Origin: Rhodococcus tukisamuensis NBRC 100609
GTDB taxonomy: Bacteria > Actinomycetota > Actinomycetes > Mycobacteriales > Mycobacteriaceae
DNA: 64,000 nucleotides
Reading direction: 5' to 3'
Assembly (NCBI RefSeq): GCF_001894985.1
Contig: NZ_BCXG01000014.1
Location: forward strand, 62,001 to 126,000
Shown: positions 48,985-59,643 of the stretch, piece by piece
How the letters are laid out: each line of letters starts with the position of its first letter
How positions within the stretch are numbered: position 1 is the first letter of the stretch
The notes under the pieces: generated by a model
Told to the model about the DNA's origin: nothing
Databases searched by the model: none
The model's input: the letters and a program-made list of their open reading frames with translations, nothing else
Translations under genes and position numbers: made by a program

Positions 48985-49530
48985 TCACCCACCGACCGGC
49001 GCGCCCAGCACCTTCCCGGCGGACGGCCAGAACGGCAGCCCGGCAAAGAATGTCGCCCCCGCCGCGATCACCGCGACCGCGGCGTCGACACTCGTGCGGC
49101 CTTCCTTGGCCCAGTACACGTCCTCGAGGTCCAGCAACAGCGCCAGCTCGTCGACGATCAACGCGCCGCCCGAGCCGTAGGCGATCGCCACCGCCGGGTG
49201 CCGCCGGTCCTTCTCGGAGCCTCGGGTGGCCACCGCACCGACCGCGCCGAGCAGCGCGATGCCGATGTTGTAGTGGTGGAAGTGGCGTCCGCCCAGGCTG
49301 ATTCCGCCACCGGCCGGTCCGTGCCCCGCCCGGATCCAGTGCGTCAGCACCCGGACCGACCCGAAGGTCGCGGTGAAGGCGGCCCAGGAGATGACGGCCG
49401 ACTGCTCGCTGGGGTCGAGCCGGTGGTGCCATTCGTGGCGCAGTCGGTCCCACCGGGTCTTCTTGACGCCGTTCTCGCTCGGGATGCCGGCATCGGGTGC
49501 GACGCCGGACAGGCCGCGGTGATCGGACAT
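48985..49530 (-). CDS. Integral membrane protein, unknown function
   Basis: A 181-residue protein with a soluble N-terminal third (RWDRLRHEWHHRLDPSEQSAV) and four to five hydrophobic helices. A histidine-rich turn GGRHFHHYNIGIALLG (about 94-109) could bind metal. It is a common actinobacterial hypothetical protein; no reaction known. GAGGGAG is placed about six bases before the ATG at 49528-49530. It faces no obvious partner; the two-component system downstream is on the same strand 39 bp away. Confidence 0.72.
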   Translation of the reverse strand: MSDHRGLSGVAPDAGIPSENGVKKTRWDRLRHEWHHRLDPSEQSAVISWAAFTATFGSVRVLTHWIRAGHGPAGGGISLGGRHFHHYNIGIALLGAVGAVATRGSEKDRRHPAVAIAYGSGGALIVDELALLLDLEDVYWAKEGRTSVDAAVAVIAAGATFFAGLPFWPSAGKVLGAPVGG

Positions 49531-49569
49531 GGCACTCCCTCGGTTCGGGACGACCATCCGACCGTACGA

Positions 49570-50208
49570 CTACCCCCGCAGGTAAGCCAGCACCGCCAGC
49601 ACCCGGCGGTGTCCGCTGTCGGCCGCGGACAACCCGAGCTTGGCGAAGATGTTGCCGATGTGCTTGCTCACCGCGGTCTCGCTGACCACCAGCCGCGCCG
49701 CGATGGTGGTGTTGTCCAGGCCCTCCGCCATCAGTCCCAGCACCTCGGTCTCGCGCGGGGTGAGCGAGCGGATCGGGTCGTCGGCGCGGCGCCGGCTCAT
49801 CAGCTGCGAGATCACCTCGGGGTCCATCACGGTGCCACCGTCCGCGACGCGCCGCAGTGCGTCGACGAACTCCGCAACCTTGCCGACCCGCTCCTTGAGC
49901 AGGTAGCCCAGGCCGTGGGCGCCGTCCGCGAGCAGCCCACCGGCGTACCGGTCCTCGACGTACGCGGAGAGCACCAGGACCGGGAACCCCGGTCGACGCC
50001 GCCGGGCCTCCGCCGCCGCCTGCAGCCCCTCGTTGGTGAACGTCGGCGGCATCCGCACGTCGAGCACCGCGGCATCCACCGAGTCCAACACCTCGAGGAA
50101 GCCGTCCGCATTGTCCACCGCCGCAACGACATCGAATCCCTCGCTGCGCAGCAGCAGGGCGAGGCCCTCCCTCAGCAGCGCGTCGTCCTCCGCGATCACG
50201 ATCCGCAC
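49570..50208 (-). CDS. NarL/LuxR-type response regulator
   Basis: A 212-residue response regulator: receiver domain 1-120 with Asp50 in AVLDVRMPP as phosphoacceptor and acidic pocket EDDA; LuxR HTH about 145-205 (LTPRETEVLGLMAEGLDNTTIAARLVVSE). The GTG start overlaps the end of the histidine kinase gene by 13 bp. It likely controls the ABC exporter on the opposite strand. Confidence 0.92.
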   Translation of the reverse strand: MRIVIAEDDALLREGLALLLRSEGFDVVAAVDNADGFLEVLDSVDAAVLDVRMPPTFTNEGLQAAAEARRRRPGFPVLVLSAYVEDRYAGGLLADGAHGLGYLLKERVGKVAEFVDALRRVADGGTVMDPEVISQLMSRRRADDPIRSLTPRETEVLGLMAEGLDNTTIAARLVVSETAVSKHIGNIFAKLGLSAADSGHRRVLAVLAYLRG

Positions 50209-51446
50209 GGCAACTCCACTCTCAACGTCGTCGGCCCACCGTCGGGGCTCACCAGTTCCACGCTTCCCTCGAAAGCCTCTGCCCGACGCCGGATCCCGGC
50301 CAGGCCGCCGCCCGCACGTGCGGCGGCGCCGCCCCGCCCGTCGTCGGCGACCACGATCCGCAGCACCTCGCCGGACGGGCCGACGTCGGTGGTCGCGGTG
50401 AGGACGACCCGGCCCGCCCCGCTGTGCTTGGCGACGTTCGTCAGCCCCTCCGCCGCCACGAAGTACGCGGCCGACTCCACCGCCGCGGGCGCCCGGCGCA
50501 GGCCGTCGACGTCGAGTGCGCACGGCACCGGGCATCGGCCGGCCAGCGCCGACAACGCGCCGTCGAGACCGAGCTCGTCGAGGATCGGTGGGTAGATGTC
50601 GTGGACCAGGGTGCGCAGCCCGGCTAGCGCGTCGGTGGCGGCGTCCTGCGCCCGGCGCAGTTGCGGCAGCGCCTGTTCCGGGTTCGTCGTCAGGGACCGC
50701 TCCGCGATGCCGAGCATCATCACCACCCCCACCAGCTTGTTCTGCGCGCCGTCGTGCAGGTCCCGCTCGATCCGTCGCAGCTCCGCGGCGTGCGCGTCGA
50801 GGGCCGCGGCGCGACTCGCGGTCAGCGCGCTCACCCGCTGCGCCAGCTGCGACGCCCGGGTCGGGGCCAGCAGTCGCAGCGTCACCGCGCACATCCCGCG
50901 CGCCATCGCCGGCACCAGCCACAGCGCGACCGCGGCGTACCCGAGGCCGATCAGCGGCATCGCCGCCGCGCCCCACCACGAGGTCACCGGGTACAGGTTG
51001 CTCACCGGCTCGTCCGCCGGCATCGCCTGCCAGTACGCGGGGACGAGCAGGGAGTTCAGTGCGCCGGCCGGGAGTCCGACGGCGAGCAGCGCCGCGGCCG
51101 GCGCGACCAGTGCGTGCACGGCCACCCAGCCCGCGTCCCGCAGCGTCGACGGCGCACTGACCAGTCGTCGCAGGTCCTCGAACGTCGGGTCGGCCGGGAT
51201 CGGCGGGTACCGCTCGCCCACCGGTTCCCCGGTGAACCGTCCCGCCCGTTGCCGCGCCAGCGCCGTCCACCCGCGCAACGCCCGCACCGCCGTCGGCGCG
51301 ACCAACCAGCCGGGTCCGAGCAGCAGGAACGGCGCCAGCACCAAACCGGCGATCAGCATCAGCAGCGACACCGTCCCGGCGACGCCCTCGACCACCAGGT
51401 AGGCGAGCGCCCGCCCCCACCGCCGCAGTCGTGCGCTCGTAGTCAT
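50196..51446 (-). CDS. Sensor histidine kinase (NarL-partner type)
   Basis: A 416-residue kinase. Four transmembrane helices lie in the first 185 residues and act as an intramembrane sensor. The HisKA_3 motif RRIERDLHDGAQNKLVG places the phosphorylated His at 231. ATPase motifs are GLTNVAKHSGA (N box) and VADDGRGG (G1). It forms a pair with the overlapping response regulator gene. Intramembrane-sensing kinases beside MacB-like exporters commonly respond to cell-envelope stress or peptide antibiotics. Confidence 0.92.
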   Translation of the reverse strand: MTTSARLRRWGRALAYLVVEGVAGTVSLLMLIAGLVLAPFLLLGPGWLVAPTAVRALRGWTALARQRAGRFTGEPVGERYPPIPADPTFEDLRRLVSAPSTLRDAGWVAVHALVAPAAALLAVGLPAGALNSLLVPAYWQAMPADEPVSNLYPVTSWWGAAAMPLIGLGYAAVALWLVPAMARGMCAVTLRLLAPTRASQLAQRVSALTASRAAALDAHAAELRRIERDLHDGAQNKLVGVVMMLGIAERSLTTNPEQALPQLRRAQDAATDALAGLRTLVHDIYPPILDELGLDGALSALAGRCPVPCALDVDGLRRAPAAVESAAYFVAAEGLTNVAKHSGAGRVVLTATTDVGPSGEVLRIVVADDGRGGAAARAGGGLAGIRRRAEAFEGSVELVSPDGGPTTLRVELPCGS

Positions 51447-51556
51447 GGCCCCAGCATGCCCCACCCGTTCGGCCGTGTCGGTACAGCCAGCTACACCATG
51501 GATCCGGTAGTCCGCCGGATCGAGACCCGCCCACGCCGTCAATAGCGTTGGTGCCC

Positions 51557-52333
51557 ATGACGACACAAGCCATGCCGACCGCCGCGGCGCGTCCCGTGCC
51601 GGGCCCGCCCACCGCCATCCGCCTCGACGGCGTCACCAAGAAGTACGGTGCCGGCGGCGGTGCCGTCACCGCGCTGCGCGGGGTCAGCCTCGCCCTGCCC
51701 CGCGGCGCCTTCACCGCGGTCATGGGTCCGTCCGGCTCCGGCAAGAGCACCTTCCTGCACTGCGCGGCCGGCCTCGACCGGCCGACCACCGGGTCCGTGT
51801 GGCTCGGCGACACCGACATCTCCCGGCTGAAACCGAAGGCCCTGACCGTGTTCCGGCGCGATCACGTCGGCTTCGTGTTCCAGGCCTACAACCTGCTGCC
51901 CGCGCTGTCGGTGGAGCAGAACATCACCCTGCCACTGCTCCTCGCCGGCCGGGAGGCCGACCACGGCTGGCTCGACTTCGTGGTCGGTGCCGTCGGTCTC
52001 GCCGACTTCCGCGGGCGACGACCAGCGGAACTGTCCGGCGGTCAGCAGCAGCGGGTCGCCATTGCCCGCGCGCTGGTGACCCGGCCGAACGCCGTCTTCG
52101 CCGACGAGCCGACCGGTGCGCTGGACTCGCGGACCGGCCGGCAGGTACTGGAACTGCTGGGCCGCACCGCCCGCGAACTAGACCAGACCGTGGTGATGGT
52201 GACCCACGACCCGGTCGCCGCGTCCCACGCGGACCGGGTGCTCTTCCTCGCCGACGGCGCCTTCGTCGGTCACCTCGACCGTCCGAGCGCGCAGCAGGTC
52301 GCCGACCACATGACCCACCTCGGGGAGTGGTGA
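51557..52333 (+). CDS. MacB/LolD-like ABC transporter ATPase
   Basis: A 258-residue ATPase. Walker A is MGPSGSGKSTFLH (about 56-68), the Q loop FVFQAYNLLPAL, signature LSGGQQQRVAIARAL, Walker B AVFADEPTGALD, and His-switch VMVTHDPVAASHADRV. This set is typical of the MacB class that drives exporters with FtsX-type permeases. Its stop overlaps the permease start (GTGA). ATG at 51557 is preferred to TTG/GTG codons just upstream. Confidence 0.9.
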   Translation: MTTQAMPTAAARPVPGPPTAIRLDGVTKKYGAGGGAVTALRGVSLALPRGAFTAVMGPSGSGKSTFLHCAAGLDRPTTGSVWLGDTDISRLKPKALTVFRRDHVGFVFQAYNLLPALSVEQNITLPLLLAGREADHGWLDFVVGAVGLADFRGRRPAELSGGQQQRVAIARALVTRPNAVFADEPTGALDSRTGRQVLELLGRTARELDQTVVMVTHDPVAASHADRVLFLADGAFVGHLDRPSAQQVADHMTHLGEW

Positions 52334-54822
52334 CCGTGCGGAGGTCGTCGGTGACGACGCTGGCCGGTGCGAACATCCGGCGCCATCGCGGCGGGTTCGC
52401 CGGCATGTTCGTCGCCGTGTTCTTCGCGGCCCTGCTGGTGACCGGGTTGGGGGTGCTGATCGAGTCCGGGATCCGCGGCGGCGTCGAGCCACAGCGGTAC
52501 GCGGGCGCCGACGTCGTCGTCGGCGGCCGGCAGAGCCTCGACGTCAGGGAGGACATCGACCAGCCGTTCGCGGAACGGGCACCGCTGGCGGCGGGCACCG
52601 CCGCGGACCTGGCCGCTCTCCCCGGGGTGGCGCGGGCCGTCGCCGACGTCACGGTCCCGCTGACCTGGTCCGGCAGGCCGGTCGAGGCACACGGTTGGGG
52701 CTCGGCGGCGTTGACGCCGTACGCGATTCGTGACGGCCGGGCGCCGGAAGGCCCGCGCGAGGTCGTCGTCGACGACGCCCAGCCGGCCCGGGTCGGCGAC
52801 CAGGTTCCGTTGGCGCACGGCGGGATCACCGCCGACTACACGGTGGTCGGTGTCGCGGCGGCTAGCGCGGGAACGAGCCCCGACCGCGCCGCGCACGTCT
52901 TCCTCACCGACCAGCGGGCCGGCGCGCTCTCGCCGCACCCCGACCGGGTCGCGGCCGTCGGGGTGACCGGCCGTGACGGGATCTCGGCAGACGCCCTGGC
53001 CGACACGATCCGCCAGCGCCTGCCCGAGGTGGACGTGCACACAGGCCGGGCTCGCGGGGACGCCGAGTTCCTCGACTCCGGCGGCGCACGAACTGAACTG
53101 GCGATGATCGGCGCCTCGTTCGCCGGCACCGCGGTGCTGATCGCGATGTTCGTGGTGGCGAGCACCCTGTCGCTGTCCATCCAGCAGCGCCGTCGGGAGT
53201 TCGCGCTGCTGCGGGCGGTCGGTGCGACGCCGGGGCAGATCCACCGACTGGTCGGCCGCGAGGTGATGCTGGTCGCGGGCGTCGCCGCCGCGGCGGGCGC
53301 CCTCCCCGGGTTCCTGCTCGCCGGGTGGCTTCGGGCGCGGTTCGCGGGTGCGGGAATCCTGCCGGCCGACTTCGCCCTGGCCTTCAGCCCGCTGCCGGCG
53401 CTCGCGGCGGTGGTGCTCAGCGTCGCGACCGCACGCGTGGCCGCAGCCGTCGCGGCGCGAAGGCCGGCCCGGATCAACCCGGTCGACGCCCTGCAGGAGG
53501 CGTCGGTGACCCCGGCCGGCCTCGGTCGCGGACGGGTGGTCACCGGACTCGCGCTCGGCGTCGCCGGGCTCACCGTCTCGCTGCTGCCCGCCGTGGTGCC
53601 GGGCGAGGCGGCCCTGGCCGGAGCCGGGAGTTCGGCTGTGCTGCTGATGATCTCGGTGGCGCTGCTCGGGCCGCGGCTGGTCACCGGTGCGATCGCCCTG
53701 CTCGGCGGCCCGCTGCGCCGTTCGGGTTCACCGGCGCTGTTCCTGGCGGCCGCGAACACCCGTGGCAACGCCCGGCGCCTCGCCTCCGCGATCACCCCGC
53801 TCGCCCTCGCGATCGCGATCGGGTCGGTGCAGATCTTCGCCTCGAGCACGGTGGCGGCGGAGGCAGGCGTCCAGTCGAGGGAGGGCGTCACCGCGGACCT
53901 CCTGGTCACCGGCGGGGCGGGCGGCCTCTCCCCCGACGCCGTCGACGCGATCGCGCGGACACCCGGGGTGCAGGCGGCAAATCCGGTGGCCCGCAGCCAG
54001 GCGTACTTCACCCGTCAGGAAGGCGACACGACCAGCACCCTGCCGTACGCGGTGCAGGGCGTCGACCCGGTGGCGACCGCGTCGACGATGGACCTGAAGG
54101 TGGTCAGCGGTGACATCGCGGCCCTCGCGGGCCCGGACACCGTGGCGCTGAGCGTCGATGCCGCGCAGTCGGCGGGCGCGCGGGTGGGCGACGCGGTTCC
54201 GCTGCGCCTCGGCGACGGCACCCCGATCGCGCCGACGCTGGTCGCCACCTACGGACGCGGCCTCGGCTTCGGCGACGTCACGCTGGCGAACGAGACGGTC
54301 CGCGCCCACACCACCGCCGGCCTCGACGACTACGTGCTCGTCCGCACCGAAGCGGGCCGGCAGTCCGAGGCGGACGCGGCGCTGACCACGGCGGGATTCG
54401 TCACGACCGACCGGGACGGGCTGGGCGCCGCCGGTGCGGCCGAGCGCGATGCGCAGTCTTGGACCAGCCTGATCGCACTGTCGGTGCTGCTGGCGTACCT
54501 GGCGGTCGCGGTGGTCAACACCTTGGTCATGGCGACGGCCGAACGCGGCCGCGAGTTCGCGCTGCTGCGCATGGTCGGGTCGAGCCGGCGGCAGGTGCGG
54601 GCGATGATGCGCACCGAGGCGGTGATGGTGACCGTGATCGCGTCGGTGGTCGGCACCGCGATCGCGGTGCCGCCGCTGGTCGGCGTCAGCATCGGAGTGT
54701 CGGGGCAGCCGGTGCCGGCGGTCTCCCTCGCTGTCTACGCCGCCATCGTGGGCACCACCGTCCTGCTGGGGCTGGTCGCCATCGCGGTCCCGACCCGCAC
54801 GGCGCTGCGCCGGCACGGCTGA
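52330..54822 (+). CDS. FtsX/MacB-like ABC transporter permease
   Basis: An 830-residue permease with duplicated FtsX domains. After the first helix (about 23-46) comes a large extracytoplasmic domain (about 50-255), three helices with the motif RREFALLRAVGATPGQIHRL, a second exported domain (about 480-690), and three more helices with RGREFALLRMVGSSRRQVRAM. These mechanotransmission exporters remove antibiotics, peptides or lipoproteins. It is coupled to the ATPase gene and controlled presumably by the neighbouring two-component system. Confidence 0.9.
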   Translation: MTVRRSSVTTLAGANIRRHRGGFAGMFVAVFFAALLVTGLGVLIESGIRGGVEPQRYAGADVVVGGRQSLDVREDIDQPFAERAPLAAGTAADLAALPGVARAVADVTVPLTWSGRPVEAHGWGSAALTPYAIRDGRAPEGPREVVVDDAQPARVGDQVPLAHGGITADYTVVGVAAASAGTSPDRAAHVFLTDQRAGALSPHPDRVAAVGVTGRDGISADALADTIRQRLPEVDVHTGRARGDAEFLDSGGARTELAMIGASFAGTAVLIAMFVVASTLSLSIQQRRREFALLRAVGATPGQIHRLVGREVMLVAGVAAAAGALPGFLLAGWLRARFAGAGILPADFALAFSPLPALAAVVLSVATARVAAAVAARRPARINPVDALQEASVTPAGLGRGRVVTGLALGVAGLTVSLLPAVVPGEAALAGAGSSAVLLMISVALLGPRLVTGAIALLGGPLRRSGSPALFLAAANTRGNARRLASAITPLALAIAIGSVQIFASSTVAAEAGVQSREGVTADLLVTGGAGGLSPDAVDAIARTPGVQAANPVARSQAYFTRQEGDTTSTLPYAVQGVDPVATASTMDLKVVSGDIAALAGPDTVALSVDAAQSAGARVGDAVPLRLGDGTPIAPTLVATYGRGLGFGDVTLANETVRAHTTAGLDDYVLVRTEAGRQSEADAALTTAGFVTTDRDGLGAAGAAERDAQSWTSLIALSVLLAYLAVAVVNTLVMATAERGREFALLRMVGSSRRQVRAMMRTEAVMVTVIASVVGTAIAVPPLVGVSIGVSGQPVPAVSLAVYAAIVGTTVLLGLVAIAVPTRTALRRHG

Positions 54823-54828
54823 CCCGCG

Positions 54829-54861
54829 AGGTCGGTGCGGGTCCGCGGCCCGCACCGACCT
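54829..54861 (+). terminator. Terminator after the ABC exporter
   Basis: AGGTCGGTGCGGG (54829-54841), loop TCCGCGG, CCCGCACCGACCT (54849-54861): a perfect 13-bp stem seven bases after the permease stop. The final T is also the first base of the next gene's -10 box. Confidence 0.75.
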
Positions 54862-54872
54862 AGGCTCCGACC

Positions 54873-55169
54873 ATGACCTCCTTCGACGACTCCGTCATCG
54901 CCGCCGTCACCGGCCACATGAACGGCGACCACACCGCCGACAACCTGCTCATCGTGCGCGCCTTCGGCGAGCCGTCCGCGACCGCGGCTCGGATGACCGG
55001 ACTGGACACCGAGGCCGGCGAGTGGGCGGCCGAGGTGGACGGCGCCGAGACGACGGTGCGGGTGCCGTGGCTGGGTCCGGTCACCGATCGCGGCTCGATC
55101 CGCACGGAGGTGGTCGCGCTCTACCAGGCGGCGTGCGAACGGCTCGGTGTGCAGCCCGGTACGCACTGA
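54873..55169 (+). CDS. DUF2470-domain protein
   Basis: A 98-residue protein matching the DUF2470 domain: VTGHMNGDHTADNLLIVRAFG (about 12-32, the conserved His pair), then ARMTGLDTEAGEWAAEV and VPWLGPVTDRGSIRTEVVALY. The domain is otherwise found as the C-terminal part of haem-utilisation and pyridoxamine-oxidase-like proteins, so a stand-alone version may bind haem or pair with such an enzyme. TAGGCT (54861-54866) six bases before the ATG indicates a leaderless message. Confidence 0.85.
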   Translation: MTSFDDSVIAAVTGHMNGDHTADNLLIVRAFGEPSATAARMTGLDTEAGEWAAEVDGAETTVRVPWLGPVTDRGSIRTEVVALYQAACERLGVQPGTH

Positions 55170-55244
55170 CGAAAAGTCGGTCGCGCGGCCGCGGCGGGAC
55201 CGCTAGCGTCGGGTCATGTCTCCCCCGTCCTGAAGGAACCCGAC

Positions 55245-56510
55245 ATGACTGCGACGACGGCCACCGCCGCCCGCCGGTTCGGTCCGCTGGCCCTGATCAA
55301 CCTGGCGACGCTGCTGTCGGCAACCGGCAACGGCATCACCATCGTCGCGTTGCCGTGGCTGGTGCTCGAGCGCACCGGGCGGGCCACCGACGCGGCGATC
55401 GTCGCGGGTGCGGCCACCCTGCCGCTGCTGCTGTCGAGCCTGTTCTCCGGGACCGTGGTGGACCGGTTCGGCCGCCGTCGCACCTCCCTGGTCTCCGACT
55501 TCCTGTCCGCGGTCTCGGTGTCGCTGATCCCGCTGATGGCGGCGACGGCGGGCCTGTCGGTGCCGGTGCTCGCGGCCCTGGCGGCGCTCGGGGCGACCTT
55601 CGACCCGGCCGGCATCGCGGCCCGCGAGTCCATGCTCCCGGCCGCGACCAAGGAGGCCCGCTGGTCGCTGGACCGCGCGAACAGCCTGTACGAGGCGAAC
55701 TACAACGTCGCGTACCTGATCGGCCCCGGCGTGGGCGGCGTGCTGATCGCGACGGTCGGCGCGGTGAACACCCTGTGGGTGACCGCGGCCTGCTTCCTCG
55801 CGTCGATCGTCACCATCGCGTTCCTGCGCCTCGACGGCGCCGGGAAGCCCGATCGCGAGACCCGGCCGGAGTCGATGTGGACCGGGACCCTCGACGGGCT
55901 GAAGTTCGTCTGGCACAACAGGTTGCTACGCACCCTCGCCCTGGTCGACATGGCAGTCGTCGCGCTGTACATGCCGGTCGAGAGCGTGCTGTTCCCCGCG
56001 TACTTCACCGAACTCGACCAACCGGCCCAACTCGGCTGGGTGCTGATGGCGATGGCCGTCGGCGGCGTGATCGGCGCGCTCGCCTACGGAGCGCTCGCCG
56101 CGCACGTCCGCCGCCGCACGCTGATGCTGCTGGCCGTCACCGCGCTGGGACTGTGCATGGTCGGCATGGCGTTCCTGCCCCCGTTGTGGGTGTTGCTCAC
56201 CCTGGCGCTGATGGTCGGGCTGGTGTTCGGCCCCGTCGGGCCGATCGCGAACTACGCCATGCAGACCCGAAGCCCGGAGCACATGCGCGGCCGGGTGGTC
56301 GGCGTGATGACCTCGACGGCGTACGCGGCCGGACCGCTCGGCTACCTGCTGGCGGGCCCGCTGATCGACTCGGTCGGTATCCGCACCACGTTCTTCGTGC
56401 TGGCCATCCCGGTGGTGGGGATCGCGGCGGTCTGCTTCGGCCTGCCCGCGCTGCGCGAACTCGACGCGTTGGTCGTCGAATCCGAGGTCGCCCATTCGTA
56501 CCGAGAGTGA
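55245..56510 (+). CDS. MFS transporter, DHA3-like (12 TM)
   Basis: A 421-residue permease with about 12 helices: NLATLLSATGNGITIVALPWLVLERTG opening (in pieces), motif A VDRFGRRRTSL (about 70-80), and a second-half motif with RGRVVGVMTSTAYAAGPLG. DHA3 members export macrolides and other drugs; the substrate here is unknown. GAAGGA precedes the ATG. It stands alone. Confidence 0.88.
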   Translation: MTATTATAARRFGPLALINLATLLSATGNGITIVALPWLVLERTGRATDAAIVAGAATLPLLLSSLFSGTVVDRFGRRRTSLVSDFLSAVSVSLIPLMAATAGLSVPVLAALAALGATFDPAGIAARESMLPAATKEARWSLDRANSLYEANYNVAYLIGPGVGGVLIATVGAVNTLWVTAACFLASIVTIAFLRLDGAGKPDRETRPESMWTGTLDGLKFVWHNRLLRTLALVDMAVVALYMPVESVLFPAYFTELDQPAQLGWVLMAMAVGGVIGALAYGALAAHVRRRTLMLLAVTALGLCMVGMAFLPPLWVLLTLALMVGLVFGPVGPIANYAMQTRSPEHMRGRVVGVMTSTAYAAGPLGYLLAGPLIDSVGIRTTFFVLAIPVVGIAAVCFGLPALRELDALVVESEVAHSYRE

Positions 56511-56545
56511 GGCGCCGGTGTCCGGCCGCGGCCGACGGGTTCGGG

Positions 56546-56980
56546 TCAGCGGCTGACGACCAGCAGGAACCCGCCGCCGCCCGGCTCGATCTTCGTCTCG
56601 AGTGTCAGCTCCGGCGCCAGCCGCGAGAGCCGGTCGAGCAGCCAGTCGGAGGCGTCCTGCGCGTCCGACTTCGAGGGGCAGCGGGCCACGGCCACCCGCC
56701 CCGGCTTGCGGGTGAGCTGCTCGACCACGCCGATGATCGGCGCCGGATCGATCACGAACAACGCGTCCGACCAGGGCACCACGGGCTTCACCGCGCCCTT
56801 CTTGGTGTTGCAGGCGCGGTGCGCCAGGCGCTCCGGGCCGCCCTTGCCCTTCTTTGCCGTGTTGATGCTGTCGATGCTCGGGCCCCGCGGGTCGTTGACC
56901 GACATGTCCGGATCCACCGGCTCGTCACACAACCAGCAGCGCCACGACTCGCGTTCGCCGACCTCGTCCATCTTGCTCAT
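56546..56980 (-). CDS. HNH-like zinc protein with substituted catalytic histidine
   Basis: A 144-residue protein. The N-terminal half has the HNH layout: CWLCDEPV (zinc pair), GPSIDSINTAKKG, LAHRACNTKKG (second zinc or metal part). Functional HNH nucleases have Asp-His at the 'IDSI' position; here it is Asp-Ser, so the general base is missing. The C-terminal half (about 75-144) with LTRKPGRVAVARCPSKSDAQDASDW forms a separate small domain. Possibly a DNA-binding protein derived from a nuclease. Not linked to a restriction system. Confidence 0.65.
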   Translation of the reverse strand: MSKMDEVGERESWRCWLCDEPVDPDMSVNDPRGPSIDSINTAKKGKGGPERLAHRACNTKKGAVKPVVPWSDALFVIDPAPIIGVVEQLTRKPGRVAVARCPSKSDAQDASDWLLDRLSRLAPELTLETKIEPGGGGFLLVVSR

Positions 56981-57028
56981 GTGTACGACGCTACTTCACC
57001 TGGCGAGCGGCGACCCCGTCCGGCGAGG

Positions 57029-58594
<1,566 letters not shown>

Positions 58595-58798
58595 GGCCGC
58601 CTCCTGGTGGCTGGGGAAGATTCCTGGTCCTTCGCCTGGCTCCACTGTCAATCCTCCGCCAACGTACCAAGGCGGGGTGACATCTCCGTGGCACCGACCT
58701 TCCCGCCACGGCGCCCACCAGCGGAAACCGTCCTCGACCGCCACCGTTCTCCCGCTGGGCGAGACTCCCCTCACAGTCCGGGCCGCCGACGGCGTGAA

Positions 58799-59623
58799 AT
58801 GACACCCATGTCGTTGCGTTCCGCATTCAGTCCAGGCGCCATGCTCGTCGGGCGCCGAGCCGTCGTGACCGGCGGGGCGGCCGGCATCGGCGCGGCCGTG
58901 GCCCGGTCGTTCGCCGCCCACGGGGCACACGTCCTGGTCGCCGACGTCGACCCCGTCGGCGACCTCGAGTTCGACGGCACCGCGGGCGGCTCGGTCGCCT
59001 CGGTCCGTTGCGACGTGCGGGACGAGGCGGCCTACGAGACTCTGGTCGCGCACCGCCCCGACATCCTGGTCAACAACGTCGGGCACTACCTGCGCGCGCC
59101 CCACCCGTTCGCGGCGAACAGCCCGGACCTGTGGCACGACCTGCACGAGGTGAACCTCGGCCACGCGCTGCGACTGACCCACGCGGTGCTGCCGGGGATG
59201 GCCGACCGCGGCGGCGGGTCGGTCGTCAACCTCACCACCGTCGAGGCGCACCGGGCGATGCCCGGGCACACCGTGTACTCCGCCTACAAGTCCGCGCTCA
59301 TGCAGTTCACCAGGTCGCTCTCCGCCGAGGTCGGGCCGGCCGGGATCCGCGTCAACGCCGTCGCGCCGGACCTGATCGAGTCGGTGCAGGTGCCCTACGA
59401 CGAACTGGTACCGACCGAGCAGCGCGCGCTGTGGCCGAACTGGTCGCCGCTCGGCGGCCCCGGCCAACCCGAGGACGTGGCCGGCGCGGCCCTGTTCCTG
59501 GCCTCCGACCTGTCCCGGTTCGTCACCGGCAGCACCATCCACGTCGACGGCGGCACCCACGCCTCCGGCGGCTGGGTGCCCCGTGCCACCGGCGGCTGGA
59601 CCAACCGCCCGCTCAATCCGTGA
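58799..59623 (+). CDS. Short-chain dehydrogenase/reductase
   Basis: A 274-residue SDR. Cofactor motif VTGGAAGIGAAVA (about 22-34), Asp after strand two (VADVDP) pointing to NAD, NNVGHY in place of NAG, and active-site YSAYK (about 158-162). The usual catalytic Ser position reads Thr (NLTTVEAH), an uncommon but functional replacement in some SDRs. The C-terminus is extended by about 20 residues after HVDGGTHAS. ATG at 58799 or 58808; no clear ribosome site. It precedes an LLM oxidoreductase by 20 bp, probably one operon. Confidence 0.85.
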   Translation: MTPMSLRSAFSPGAMLVGRRAVVTGGAAGIGAAVARSFAAHGAHVLVADVDPVGDLEFDGTAGGSVASVRCDVRDEAAYETLVAHRPDILVNNVGHYLRAPHPFAANSPDLWHDLHEVNLGHALRLTHAVLPGMADRGGGSVVNLTTVEAHRAMPGHTVYSAYKSALMQFTRSLSAEVGPAGIRVNAVAPDLIESVQVPYDELVPTEQRALWPNWSPLGGPGQPEDVAGAALFLASDLSRFVTGSTIHVDGGTHASGGWVPRATGGWTNRPLNP

Positions 59624-59643
59624 ACCACCTCGGAAGGACTGTC

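Noticed and set aside
51799-54822. 1007-codon frame that would fuse an N-terminal extension to the ABC permease
   Set aside because: The first 177 codons are an out-of-frame reading of the ATPase gene; the permease starts at the GTGA overlap at 52330.
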